Shown: piece by piece, positions 1 to 12,162 of the stretch
Numbering within the stretch: position 1 is the stretch's first letter
Layout of the letters: the number at the start of each line of letters is the position of its first letter
Notes under the pieces: generated by a model
Told to the model about the DNA's origin: nothing
What the model saw: only the letters and a program-made list of their open reading frames with translations
The model's database searches: none
NCBI RefSeq assembly: GCF_910592395.1
Contig: NC_088313.1
Coordinates: 12,542,437 to 12,602,436 of the forward strand
DNA: 60,000 nt
Reading direction: 5' to 3'
Source: Lineus longissimus
Taxonomy: Eukaryota > Nemertea > Pilidiophora > Heteronemertea > Lineidae
Program-made: the position numbers and the translations under genes

Positions 1-134
1 GCACTGCGACTTTGATGAGCAAAATAAGATAAAAAGATAATAATGTAGCACACAACTGTTTTTATTTTTATCACCACAACTACAGCTCAAACTACTTCCT
101 GGTCAGCTCGTAATATTCCATTCAGTCAAAACAG

Positions 135-1685
135 TCAGTAGCGAGTCCACCCTCCTTCAGCATCAACGACTGCTTGCATCCATCTTGGCATCGACTGCAC
201 TAACCCATCCCAATACTCTGCCCCAAGCGTGTTCCATATTTCCATAATTCGCTCCAACAGATTATCACCATTACGCACCCCTTCATAATTAAAATTCTGG
301 ACCATCACTCCCCAAGCATTTTCAATTGGGTTCATATCACAGCCCTTGGGAGGCCAGTCAATGACAGCAAAGGGCTGCTCCTGCAGGAACGCTGTAATGT
401 TTCTTGCCGTGTGGATAGGGGACCTGAAAATGAATGTTGTAAGCAAGTATCAATCATAATGTTGCGAATGCAGGATGTCCCAATATGTTATGAATGGGAG
501 AACAGCATGGTAAAACACAAACTCATGGGAAAGTTTTATAACCTGCTTGGTTGACCGAAATTACTCCTGCCATACAAATTATAAAAAGGAATCGAAAGTG
601 GGTTTGGTAGAGTTCAGCTTTTGTGTTTGACCTTGGGTGAACTGAACATCTTGCCAGTTGCTTGTTCAAACTTATCAGAGCTGATTTTTATAAGGCCTAC
701 CTATCATGCTGATAAATGAATCCATCTGGGAAGTGATGGTGCATATCTGGAAGACATCTGTCTAGTATCTCACGATACTGTATCTGGTTGAACCGTCCCT
801 GTATCCTTTGAAGAGTTCCGTTGCCTCGGTCATTCATCCAGCCCCAGATTAACACTGTGAACCTCCCACTCCGCTGGCATGTCTTGATGTTGTTTGCGTT
901 GTAGCGTTCACCCTGAAGCCGACGGCACCAGACCTGCCCATGTCTTCCAACCTCAAATGACTTTTCGTCTGTAAAAACTACTCTCCTCCATTGTTCTATT
1001 GTCCAATTAAGATGATCCTGAAAAGAAAATAAGGCGCTGATTATGTATTGTTTTCTGTGTTTGCACGAGCATGAGATAATTTCATCTTGAAACACAGGGG
1101 AGGGGAAATGCCAGATTTCCAAGTCCGTCTCATTGGGTTTTTTCAGTCATTCAAAACTCCTGTGTCTTTGATGATATTAATAAAACAATTTTAGTGTTCA
1201 ATGGAAACAAATGTAGGCATAATTTTAGAAACTACACTTTGTATAAATCATCTTACTTGGGCAAATTGCAAGCGCTGTCTTCTATGGGCATCACTTAGGA
1301 TATCTTTCTTGGCAGCAATACGTCCCATCAAGTTTGCCTGGCGCAGCCTCTCTCTTATTGTCCCCCGGCTGATTCTTGTCCCCTGCTGGTGTAGCTCATC
1401 CTGGAGCTGCCTTGGGAGGAGGAAGGGGTCTTGTTGGACTCGACGCACCAAAGTCCGATCTTGCCTCTCAGTTGTGGATCTTGGCCTTCCTGCTCTCTCT
1501 CTCACTCTTGTGTTGCCATCAGTTTGTTGTCGATTTACCCATGTGGACACAGCAGTCTTGCTGCATCCTAAGTGGTCTGCTATATTTCTATAGGATAACC
1601 CATTTTCTCTGAGTTCTAATATGCGATTTTTTTGCAAGTCCGTTAACTGGTTGTCTCCCCTATGCTTCATGGTGACATAAATCAA
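135..1685 (-). CDS. Tc1/mariner-type transposase, three exons
   Basis: This encodes a cut-and-paste DDE transposase that would cut at the element's inverted repeats. Exon 1 (1685-1257) carries paired helix-turn-helix segments (NIADHLGCSKTAVSTW, then RGTIRERLRQANL). Exon 2 (1017-701) carries the first catalytic Asp in VVFTDEKSFEV. Exon 3 (423-138) holds the rest of the catalytic domain. The second Asp (QHDR) sits at the exon 2/3 junction and the Glu lies in DMNPIENAWG. Both introns have GT..AG ends (GTAAGA...TTTTCAG; GTAGGC...TTTTCAG), and joining the exons keeps the frame and gives the expected order. Total is about 345 residues, normal for Tc1. The usual WPPYSPD is WPPKGCD here, a mild divergence. 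Terminal repeats were not found and may lie outside the window. Introns are unusual for this family. Family call is firm; activity is unknown. Confidence 0.85.
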
Positions 1686-3158
1686 AGCCCAGGAATAAAT
1701 AATTACTTTTAACTATAAAGGCATGGTCCGCAATGGACAGCAATCCCCGGGACAGCAATAATGGGCATAGGGTTTAGCTTGTTGCTTAAATACACAGGAC
1801 AAGGAATGTTTACAGTAGAAAGAAACAGCACTGCAATTGGTTTGGCCTGTTGTCTGTGATGAGGTAATCTGAAATGGGTTGAGGCCCTGGGCCAGGTGCA
1901 CATCATATTGTTTGATGTGGTCAGGTAATCTGACCTGGGGTGAGGATTTGGCTGGAGTGCACATCAATCATTGTGAGCAATAACCACTGTAATGGTCATT
2001 GGGCCAGTGTCAAAAGGTGTCATCTTGGCCAGCAAAATATCATTGAGAAAATGGAAAAAAACTGTATTTTTTCCTAAAAACCCTTGACCAAACTTAAAAA
2101 TTTTTGCAAGAAGTTGGTTTTAGTTGATGTGCCCAAATGATGTTGCAAAAAAATGGCAGAAAAATCTGCAGACAAAACAGTAAAAAAAACATGCCTCTGG
2201 AAAAACGGCCATAAAGTTTTTACCTAATTGATAATGAAAACCAAACCTATTGTAAATGATACCCAAGAAGTTTATCCAGATATGATAAAACTTTGGTTCC
2301 AGTTGGCCCAGTAGTTTTTTAGAAAATTGTAAAAAACTGGTGTCCTTAAACTTTCCGACAAGGGTGTACATCCCATTATCATTGCCAAAGCTTAATTATA
2401 GGCAAACAACTGTCACTGTGCCAACGCTGTGATTAGGGCCTACAGTTTTGTGTGCCTCAAGGGCCGTATTTAACTTTTTTGTCCAGGGGGGGCAGTGGGA
2501 TAGATCGCCGAAGGCGATCTGCAGGTGCATCCGAACGGGGGGGGGGGGGGGGGGGGTGGGGGCACTCCCCCTGAAAAATTTGAAAATAAAAGGTCTGAAA
2601 TGGCATTTTCCTGGCATTTGGAAGTGTGAATCAATAGTATTTTTACTCTAGAAAAGGACCACTTTTATGAAGTATTTTACGAAAATACCACATTTGGACA
2701 GAAAATGTTAATTTTCATAGTTTTACATGATGAGAATAAAATGCCTGAAAAAATGGAGAAAAAGTGTGTCATTAGTTTTAGCAGGTTTTAGGGTTAGCAT
2801 GAGATGACAGCTGCTCTAACTTCTTCTGCCCTGAAATGGAAATGCTGCTGTTAAAGCATTGGAATCCTACCTTTAAAAGTGCCATCATCTGTGCCCTACT
2901 CATTTGATATCCGAATTTACAATAGTCCTTATAGTTTGTATCAAAACACATAACTATATACATGAACAGTTTGTATTATTCCACCAAGTCTTTGATATCC
3001 CTTTATAGTCCTTTTCAGAAATAATCCACTGCAAAATTATAAATCCAAAACGTACATGTATAGTAATCATGACAAACAACGATTCTGATGAAAAGATATA
3101 ACTTAGTGTTTCTACATGTGGTGTCTAAATAACTGTCATGTACAAAAAGTCATTTGAG
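1686..3158. other. Non-coding stretch with a short tandem duplication
   Basis: No supported gene. About 1863-1905 and 1923-1965 are two diverged direct copies of a ~43-bp unit (AGGTAATCTGA... to GTGCACATCA) spaced 60 bp apart. A run of 20 G lies at 2537-2556, next to a small palindrome (GATCGCC GAA GGCGATC, about 2503-2519). Similar G-rich, hairpin-rich text recurs near 16605-16680, so this may be the decayed end of a repeat family. Confidence 0.5.
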
Positions 3159-5043
3159 TCAATTTGCCAGTTTTCTCCAGTTGGCCTTCATTGCGTATAT
3201 ATCCTCAGGTGAAGGAATGCATGATTCACCTCGATGGACCAGCATCATTGCCAAGCCACTCAACCTTTCCTCTGTCATAGTTGACCGGGTCCACAATTTA
3301 AGTCGGCGAAGAGCTGAGAATGACCGCTCACAAGAAACGCTGCCAACAGGGGTTGTCAAAAGGACTGTAAGAATAGTATGAACGGCCGGAAAGAATTGCT
3401 GGTTGGCCTGAGATAGGGCAGCAAGAGGTGTCTTGGGAATGCGACCGAGAGGGACATCTTCGAAAAGTTTTTTCCACTTTAGAATTTCACTGTCAAGTAG
3501 TGCAAGGTCGTCCTTCTCAAGGAACTTCCCATAGTATTCTCGGATTTCTTTCATGTGATCCTCTGTTAACTCCTTTAGGTTACACGGGACAAAGTACTGT
3601 GCAGAAACTAGTCCAACTTGCACATCAGAAAATCGTTTCTCCAATTCTTGCACCACATGGTCAGTGAATGGAAAGAAGACATTGATTTTGTAATAGTCTG
3701 AGGAACTCTGCTGTGTGTCCCCTGCATTGTCTCTGTGGCGTTGGGTACCAGCTGTACGAGGCTTTATGCAAGTATCAATTCGTTTCTTGCATCCCCCCCT
3801 CCTCAAGGGTAGTTAAGCTATCACCACTAATCTTTGCCAGTGCTTGAGTAGTATTTATTTTTCCTTTAGTGAAAATTTGGCGAAGCTGGAAAGAATAAGG
3901 ATGCTAATGTGTCGATGTCTTGTCGAGCATACAGCCTTACCCAGTAAAATTAGTCCGGTTACTTTATATGATGGTGACAACTGATATATTGTTGATGGTG
4001 ATGTCTTGACGAAAGAAAAAGTAGCATTGGTGAAAAAAGGGTGATGCTTGAGCCTTAAGATGTCGTTATAGGGTGATAAGGTGTCGTACCCTTGAGGAGG
4101 GGGGGGGGGTACAAGACACGAATTGATACTTGCATAACTACGTTGATGTCGGCAGTTTTTCCTACTTCTAAGATTTTTTCCCATAGCTTTTCCCAACAGG
4201 CATCTGTCCTAGAATCCTTGATGGAAGACTTGGAAAGATTTATGTCTTGAAGTGCCATTACTAGATCACAGTCCTTTTTCTGAAGGACCTTTGTTATTCT
4301 GCTGAGGGAGCTCAGGACAAACTGCAACAACTGATGCAACCACAAACTGGGAGTCCTCCATTAGACGGATGTATGATTCAGCATCCCTTTTAGCCTCGCC
4401 TGTACTCTTTGCACTGACTTGGTCAAGAGCATGCAGCACCAGAGAATATTTTGTCAAGAGAGCAGACAGGGTTGTAACGCGAGCACTCCAATGGGTAGCA
4501 CAGAACCTCGGTACAGTGGCCATATTGGCACCTTGCTTGATAGCATAATTTGAATTTTCGAACTCATCATATTCCTCTGGCCCTCTGCCAAACAATCTGC
4601 ACCATAGGCCTACAGGCTACACTGTGTTGATCATGACAGCAGCCTTGTCGATGTAGGCCTTAACTGTACACAGAATGCACATCAATATGTACATCCTATA
4701 TGGGTTACATCGTAGTGCATACCTTTTTTTTGTTCCTCGATGCCTGTCGTTCTCTCCTCCGTTTGGCACTAGCAGAGGGGGATTTCGCTGATGGTGGAAG
4801 GGATGGAGGTGTCTCTGGTTGGGGAAAGATTGATGGTACTGCATCCCCGTTGAGCAGGAGCTGATCTGCAAATCCAGCACGAAATTGGCCCAAATTTTTA
4901 TAATCGTCCGGACGGAAATGCTCGCTGCATACTCTCGCCTGGCTGTCCCTTGGCTCAGGCCGCTTACATTTGGCAAGCCACTGCCGTCGCAGAGCTGCCT
5001 TCTTCTTCGAAGGTAGCACATGAAAGTGTGCACCTCTTTCCAC
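3159..5043 (-). pseudogene. THAP-hAT transposase relic
   Basis: This is a broken hAT-superfamily transposase with a THAP zinc finger in front. The THAP exon (5043 to about 4723, donor GTATGC) shows HFHVLPS, the conserved Trp and the CSEHF pair; the first two zinc cysteines are missing because the 5' part is lost. The hAT core follows after an acceptor near 4597: PRFCATHWSARVTTLSALL, then a frame change near 4300 to VLSSLSRITKVLQKKDCDLVMALQDI. The C-terminal hAT dimerisation domain (3755-3159) reads SVSCERSFSALRRLK and TMTEERLSGLAM. A 368-bp MITE separates the last two blocks. The 5' exon ends where an AGCTCA repeat begins (about 5047). The order resembles ZMYM1/THAP12-like proteins, which also derive from hAT transposases. 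At least one frameshift and one insertion make it non-functional. Confidence 0.8.
3767..4134. mobile_element. 368-bp MITE inside the hAT gene
   Basis: The two ends are inverted copies of about 45 bp, starting TGCAAGTATCAATTCG and running into a C-rich tract and CCTCAAGGGTA. TA dinucleotides flank both ends (3765-3766 and 4135-4136), which fits a Tc1/mariner-type target duplication. The interior has no coding capacity. It separates two hAT protein blocks that are normally adjacent, so it is a secondary insertion. Exact ends could shift by a few bases because the flanks share bases with the repeat. Confidence 0.75.
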
Positions 5044-5047
5044 GTAG

Positions 5048-7240
5048 TTTTTAGCTCAGCTGACAAAGTCAGCGGAGCTAGTCAAATAGCTATTCGATTG
5101 GTGTCCGTCCTTCCACCCATCCTGCCATCCTTCCATCCATCCATCCATCTGTAGGCAAAGTTGGGCATTTTGTAATCATACAACCGAGGCACTTCAAATC
5201 TAGTCTTGCTTATAAACACCGCAGAAAATGTTGCTTACGGAAAAAAATTTGGGCGATTCGACTCAAATTCAGCTCCCCAGGGGGCAAAATGCGTAAATGA
5301 AAAAACAATTTTTTGACGCTCTATTCCAGCAGATAAAAGCTCGAAATAAAGTTGAAAAGGTCTTCATGATACAGAAGTTTTGATATAAAATAGATTAGTG
5401 TGGATTTATATCACCAGTTGGCGGTAGTGAGCAAAACTGTTGTTTGACCCCGGATGACCCCGCTTTAAATTTCCCGCCGGTTACCTGGAGTACTATCATC
5501 AAGAAAATGGCGGTGACCTTTTTATTTCTACCGGAGCGATGATTTTGTAAGTGACAGATTTTCTTTTTTAAGCCTTTACGGAAACGTATTTTGGTACGAA
5601 ACTTCACACGTTTATAGAAAAGATCAACGAGAATGTGTTCAAATGCCCTCATAACGATGAGTTCAACAGAATTTGATCAAAACAACCTTCGAATGGAGTC
5701 AACTTTCTTTGCGAAATTGAAGCGACGACATCATTATTTATCGTAATTTATGCAGATCTGAGTCCAGCTGATGGGCGATGTTTTGATTTGTGTTCAAACT
5801 ATTGGAAACTTCGGAAATTAGTTCTATTAGTTCTACTATTCCGTAGGAGTATATTATAGCCATTGATGTTGACAGCTAAAAGCACGAAAACTTTGTTCAG
5901 GTTTCTCGTCCAATCACGTGACCTCTCCAACACTCGATAATGCACTCTTTTCGTCCACGTTTTAGGCCAATCTTCGGCCTGAACATGAAATCTAATAAGC
6001 GCAGTACTTAAATCAGATGTTTCTCTCGCCTTGAAAACATTCCTGGGTAAAATCCATTGAGATTAGCCGAGTTAATCCACTTTTTCCGTGCCTAAAATCT
6101 CTGCCGCTGAATTCTATAAATAGAAACTATTAACATCGCGGCAGTGTGGTTCCCATTGTGCGCCCTCCCACTTCACACCATGTCAGGAACTTTTACGGAG
6201 AGAGAGGGCGTGCGGTAAGAAGAATGGCCAAAATGACGTCACGTTTTCCTGGCAATGTCTCTTTAATTGCCAGACCAGTCAAGCATTGGGAAAGCATCTT
6301 TAATTCAGACAACGTTAGAACTCGAAAAACGAATATGTTAATTTGCAAAATTAAAAGCAGATTTCACCACTAACCAGCCAAATCGGAATACGACGGCACA
6401 AAATGTTCTCGCTTTCCTCCTGCTAAAAAACCTTGTTCCCGCACTCCTATTTTAATTTATCCCAAGGAATATGATATGATCTGTTTTCACTTTTTTGTAA
6501 TTAAATGGTATTCATATAATGAGATCAATAGTAGTGTCCGTGTCAGATCCCATCATGGAGGTATAAATAATTATTTATACCTCCATGATCCCATCGTTCA
6601 ACTAGTCTTCTCTCCCCAGGTGCCTCACACGGACCTTCACGTACTCAAGACCAACTCTTACAATATCGCCCTCAAAACAACCCTGGAGTCATGAATTCAC
6701 AGGTGCTCCTGTGAAATCTCAGTTCTAGTTTATTTATCAAACTTTATCGAGGGTTACCCGGTTATCGAATCGAATGGATGTGTCGATCGTCGGGGCGGAT
6801 TGATATGTGGTTAGGTTGTGCGTCCAAGGCGATTACTAATAGGTCATTCAGTTAGTTTGAGAAAGATCATGATCATGAAGATGCGTGTTGTGTTATCATA
6901 ACTGGAAAATAAGTTGAAGTTATTATTAGTACTACGATTCTTACATGAGTAAAAAGTAGACGTTTTAAGCAACACAATAATGTTACTCCCATTTTTTCTG
7001 TAAAGCTATACTGAACTAGGGATATCTTCCGTTGCCTCCTGTAATATTTACATACCATGGCTGATTAGTTCAATCATATTTCATCCAGCTGGCAGCTCTG
7101 CATTGGAAATTTTAGTGGTATAACGTGTTCTCTTGACCTTCAAACAGTAGTATAAAGCCGATATTTACTACTTTATACCCTCAGTCCTATGTTATTAGGT
7201 CATATCCAGCTGAGCGCCAGGCCCTTGGGCCTCTTGTTAT
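5048..7240 (+). repeat. AGCTCA...GGGCCTCTTG interspersed repeat, long copy
   Basis: The left end is TTTTTAGCTCAGCTGAC followed by a GTCCGTCC/CCATCCATCC pyrimidine tract (5101-5150). The right end is CAGCTGAGCGCCAGGCCCTTGGGCC... at about 7208-7240. A second copy of the same family lies at 34594-35715. I recognise this begin/end pattern as a common molluscan-type interspersed repeat; that is memory, not a search. The ~2 kb interior has no credible ORF. Its left edge abuts the truncated THAP exon at 5043, so it probably inserted there. Confidence 0.6.
6552..6589. repeat. 38-bp perfect palindrome
   Basis: Two 19-bp arms meet with no spacer at AATAA|TTATT and run out to ATCATGG...CCATGAT. A 9-bp direct repeat, GATCCCATC, overlaps both outer edges (6546-6554 and 6587-6595). 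It lies inside the long AGCTCA repeat. Function is unknown. Confidence 0.9.
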
Positions 7241-7716
7241 CAGAAACTTGACAGTGTTGAGCGATGCAATACGGCATATTTCCAAAATAAACAGAGCAAA
7301 ACTTTGAATAATCACAAAGATGGCGGATGTGTGCAATGAACAGCACAAGTGACGTCACTCGCAATTAATTCGATCACGTGACCGCTAAATATAGACCATA
7401 ATGGCAGCGCCCATTTTAAACTGCAAATACATCGATAAAACCTCTTTTTAATATGGATAGAGACTACGGATTTACGTGCAACGTTCAGGGCGGGTATTTT
7501 TAATCGCATTGAATGGGATAATTGGTTTTGAAAAATGACAGGCTTTCATTTCCTTGAATGCTGTTGGCGGTTTTCATCACGGAATCGAACAAGGCCTACA
7601 TTATCTATTCCATTAGAATTAGCTAAAAGATCATTTGATTCGTTTGCCTCCATCTTTGTATTACAACTGCTGCTTGACATGACAACAAGTGTTAATAAAA
7701 ACCTACCCTAACTTAA

Positions 7717-10653
7717 CCCTTTCACTGCCAGTAGCTTCTAATTTTTAGCTACCTCACCTGCCGGTAGGTTTCTTTGTTTTAACATGATTTTGAGTATGGA
7801 TATTTCTCCACCCTGTAGAGAGAAATCCTCTGGAGATAGAGCAAAACAATGTATATAAAAGTTGTTCAGTGTTGCCTACTCTTCAAAATGGGACCATAAT
7901 TTGCCCTAATTTGCATACCGCCATCTTGAATTTATAATGAGGACGACAATTTTTTGGAAAAAAACTATTTAATTGGCAAAACATGTAGAGGTACAGCTAT
8001 ATAAAACCTTTTTGATCATAGAAATCTCTCTTTGCTTTCTTCCTTATCATTGAGAACCCTGATATTTGCTATTTTCTTCATGAAAAAGGTGAAAAAACAC
8101 TTTTGAGGAGGGTTAGCATGGTTAGGAAATAACGTTGAAATTGCCGAAAATTTTTTGAGATTTCAAGTTTTGACATGTTCAATCTCTGACTTCATAAAAC
8201 ATACAAGGGACCTTTTTTGGCCCTAAAATGCTGATCCCTCGTTCTCCATGGCATAATTAGTGCTTATCATCACTTCAGTCATAGAAATAATTGTATGAGG
8301 GGTTAGCATGGTTCAGGGTTTAGTATAATGACAGAAAGAATATAGAAAATATCGGGGTCTGCACATTTGAGTCCAATAGCTCACTATCCCAAGAACTCAG
8401 TCACCTTATCAACAGATACAGCAGACTGTCAGTGTCAATGCCTGTAGTTCAGCTGTGTGTGATAAGTCTCAAAACAATCCTTGGGTGGTTTGCACAACGG
8501 TACATTACATTGCTTACAATAGAAAGTGGTCTGCACACGCGCACGTTTCCGATCACTGCAGACTGTACAATCAGGCCTGTACTTTTTGTCCTCGTTTTCA
8601 GCGAGGAAGTGTCGACCAGTCAGCCTAGCCAATGGGTGTTTACCAGAGGTACGGTTCCGCCTCCTCTCCAAATTGTCAGGGTTTTTCAGATTTTCTGTCA
8701 GACTGTCAATCACAAAATGGTGAAATTTTTGCGACTGCATTTTTTCGTTTGGATTGGCCAAGTTATAACAAATCGATCCATTTATCAGTGCAAGTTCAAT
8801 TGAAAAGTGCCAAATCACTTGATACCACTTCCTACATTTGCGTTCATAAGAATGGTAAGACCTTAGCTGGTCTGCCTTGTCGACACCACCCATATATCGG
8901 TTATATTCGCACACAGCCTCTGGCTTATGAACCACGCGTGCCTCATCAGGAGCCGCCCTACGCTCGCGGACTTCTTTCTCAAGAATTCGACTGCCATGTA
9001 TTGTGGATAGCATTCTAACAGTTCCATTGTCCTGCCAATAGACACACAGCATACCCTCCTTGGTAAAGAAGATAGGGTCCTCTCCTTTCTTCAGTGCGAC
9101 ACGAGGATACCGAGCGGCGGCATCAGCGCGTCTGCCCCGTGCTGCAGGTTGGATAGCAACAGGATTGCCCACCCTGTTACTCCGAAGTGTGCCACAAGTA
9201 CCTGTCCTTCTGCCCTTTAGTTCAAAGAACAAAGTTGTAGAAGAGTACAAGTTATCACAAAACAAATAATAACCACGGTCTAGGTAGTCTGGGGTCAACA
9301 ACCTTCTCACAGTCTCAGAAACAGTTCCATCCCCAGCCCCAGCGCAGACATTCCATCTCATCATAAAACCAGTGTGACTATCACAAAGGCACCACAGTTT
9401 AATACCCCACTTAGTGGGCTTATCCTGCATGTACTGTTTTATACCCAGTTTGCCCTTGAAGCCAAGCATAGCCTCATCCACAGATATCTCACGGTGAGCC
9501 TGATAGAGTTTGACATACTGATCTTGAACCATATCAATAATTGGCTGCACTTTGAACGTGGGGGAATATCCTGGTTGTCCCCTTGCCACCCCATTTTCAT
9601 TGTTGTTCATGTGCAAAAAGCTCCTCAGCAGCTGATACCGATTACGAGAGAAAATGGTTCCAAATCCAGGGGTAGATGTAAGCCAGTACTTCTCGAAGTA
9701 ATCTGAAAGTTCTGGTTTTTCACACATACCCATGGCTATCTCTAGTCCGACAAGTCCGCGAATTTCATCTGGATTTGTATCCTCCCAATACTGCAATCTG
9801 GAGTGAGGTTTTAGTTCTAGGCTTGGATCATCAAAAAATTGCAAAGCATAGATATTAGTTTGTTCAGCAACATGTGTGTATATCGCAGGTGGGAAAAAAG
9901 ACTCGAAAAAATCAATGGGCTTTTTTCCGTCATGTCCTTTTTCAAATGTCCATCACCATATTGAGCCACTTCAGCAAAGTCTGGACACCATGCCAGGTCA
10001 GGGGTGAAGGAAGGAGCAGCATTGACAGCAGGAGTAGCTATCCGTGTCCAATTATTTGGACAGCGGTCCCCTATCCTTGGCAGCATTTCATTTACATCAC
10101 GTGCAACATTGCCTCGACCACGCCCGCGACCACCACGTCCTCTGCCCCTACCACCCCCTCTGGCTGCTGTAGGGGGCTGAACAGGAGCATTGACTACAAC
10201 TGCTGGGGGGGGGGGGGGCATCATCAGGCCCATCTGTATCACTGTCAGTTTGTACAGGACTATCACTCCCACTATCATGACTATTGTCAACATCAGGCCC
10301 TGGCTTTTGGGACACCTGTATCACCACCATGTATATCCTGTGTGTCACTATACACACTCTCATTATCGCTCATTTGTTCATCATTTACATCAAAGTCATC
10401 ATCATCGACGAACTCCTCACAAGAGTCCGAATCGTTCACTATATCCAGCTCATCAAGGACCTCAGAACTATTCGCCACGTGTTTCGGAACCATCTATACT
10501 ACCGCGCCATCTATCAAACTTTACGCTAACCACGCTCAATAACGAAATTTCAATGGTTTTATAGTGTATGGATAATTGTCGCAGAAGTGCGCCTCCGGCA
10601 GTAAAGGGAATAATATTGATTGTCGCAGAAGTGCGCCTCCGGCAGTGAAAGGG
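7717..10653 (-). mobile_element. piggyBac element with TTAA target duplication
   Basis: TTAA occurs at both borders (7713-7716 and 10654-10657). The termini are inverted copies starting CCCTTTCACTGCC. The right end has the terminal block GTCGCAGAAGTGCGCCTCC...AGGG twice, about 44 bp apart (about 10577-10609 and 10621-10653). The transposase is on the minus strand. TTAA duplication and CCC termini are standard for piggyBac, so the boundaries are firm. The coding region carries frame breaks, so this copy is probably not autonomous as given. Confidence 0.9.
8435..10493 (-). pseudogene. piggyBac transposase (PGBD-like), frame-broken at its N-terminus
   Basis: The main open part (8435-9844, 469 residues, with the same frame running somewhat further upstream) holds the whole DDD catalytic core: Asp123 in ISVDEAMLGFKG, Asp197 in YLFCDNLYS, Asp322 in YMGGVDKADQ. 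A C-terminal cysteine-rich zinc domain follows (CTVC...CKQC...LC...CF..YH, about 425-460). The acidic N-terminus starts at 10493 (ELDIVNDSDSCEEFVDDDDFD) and a glycine/arginine-rich linker lies near 10100-10170. The three N-terminal pieces are in different frames. One shift maps to a 12-G run (10205-10216) and one to a 6-T run (9921-9926), so sequencing error is possible. Piece order and the intact DDD core make the family certain. Related proteins excise at TTAA without leaving a footprint. Confidence 0.88.
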
Positions 10654-10657
10654 TTAA

Positions 10658-11049
10658 CCACAAAATGGTATAGCCCAAATCACCGGGGCCTCCTGAACAT
10701 CCTGGTACAGAGTAATACCAGAGGATCATAATAAATGATTGCAGTTAACAAGGATGTCTGGCCCCTTAGTAACTGAGTTCCATAATTTCTTCCCTGTTTC
10801 TTGGATGGAATTTACTGAAGTTGATAACAACCCCAACAAGTGTATAATTGTGATGATTAGGAGAAGGAGCAGAGAATTTGCTTGGCCTTTATCAAAGTGT
10901 TAGGAAGGAAGCTGACCACATGTTCAAAGAGCTGTTGCTTCAACTGAACACAACCACACTGCTCAACGAGAAAACCTCTCAACATATTGTATAAATCATG
11001 TGCACTTTTCCCGGGAGTAATGCTAATAAGCAGAATGTCAGGTGGCCCA
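10658..11049. other. Non-coding stretch between piggyBac and the DDE relic
   Basis: No supported gene. On the minus strand 10857-11066 stays open for about 69 codons but has no recognisable domain. It may be the unrecognised 3' end of the neighbouring relic transposase. Confidence 0.4.
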
Positions 11050-12162
11050 TCAAACAGAAGCTCCAATCAGGTCAGCTCTGATAAACCATGCCCTGTATAC
11101 ATTACAGGTAATTACTCTGCCAGTAGCTGCTAGTGCTAATCCTTCCAATCTGGATGTTTGTCCATTGGAACTTAGTCGAGAGACTGAGCTTAGCACAGTC
11201 TTGTTGAGGAGGACAAGCCGACACAAATCATCGTATTGTTGTGATGCTGCAAATACACAGAAATACAAAAAAAATCATAATGATTCTCACTCGAGTCTCA
11301 GCCTGCTATATTACATAAAGGCAAGAACTCATAAGTACAAACAAGAATATATAACACCATATGTATTCTTGGAATAAAATGCCTTTACCTGGGTCAAACC
11401 ACCGCCTAGGTGGAATTATTCTATGGCTGCACTTTGGGAACAATTTGTTTTTGTTCGTGCTTGTTGACGATATGGTTCGCAAGGGACTTCCACTTGGCAG
11501 AAATAAGAGCACCATCATAATCACTGGTAACTGCTGACCAGTACAGATGATTGATGATGCTCTTCTGCCAGCTAACCACCTGTGGACATTTCTTGACATG
11601 CTTTTTCAAGCGCTTCTTAATACCTGAAAGAATGAAATTTCAAATTACTGCAAAGATAAATATTTAACCGCATGTTTTGTTGAAAATCCTCCTTCACAAG
11701 GCTTCAGGAAAATAGTGTAAAAACAACAACCTTCATTGGTTCTATTCCAGGTAAAACTAGCAATTTCTCTAATTACCTTTTGCAACATGCCAAATGTCAA
11801 GGCAATGTGTAACCGTATCCTTCCTCTTCTCTCTCAAATACTTGGCAACGCCAGTGTGCCCATCTGTTGTCAGGTCCATTCTTAGGCCAGGCAGCACGGT
11901 GTCAACAGAGTCGAGTGCTCTTCTGAGGCCCAGGGCCCATATTCATAAAGCAACTTAAGTCAAAGTGGGGCACCTAATATGCATCTTAAGTTTAAGTGGG
12001 GTACTTACTTAAAATAAGTCATATTCGTAAACATACTTAAGTCAAGTGGACCACTCAAATCGAGTCTTAGATTTGAGACACCTCTGGAGCAGTCTTAACT
12101 CTAAGTCCCGCTCTAAGTGGACTGGTTCTTTCAGTTCATTTTGTGCACGGTGCTCAACGGAG

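Noticed and set aside
8632-9706. Plus-strand ORFs opposite the piggyBac transposase
   Set aside because: Antisense to a gene with a complete DDD core; no domain of their own.
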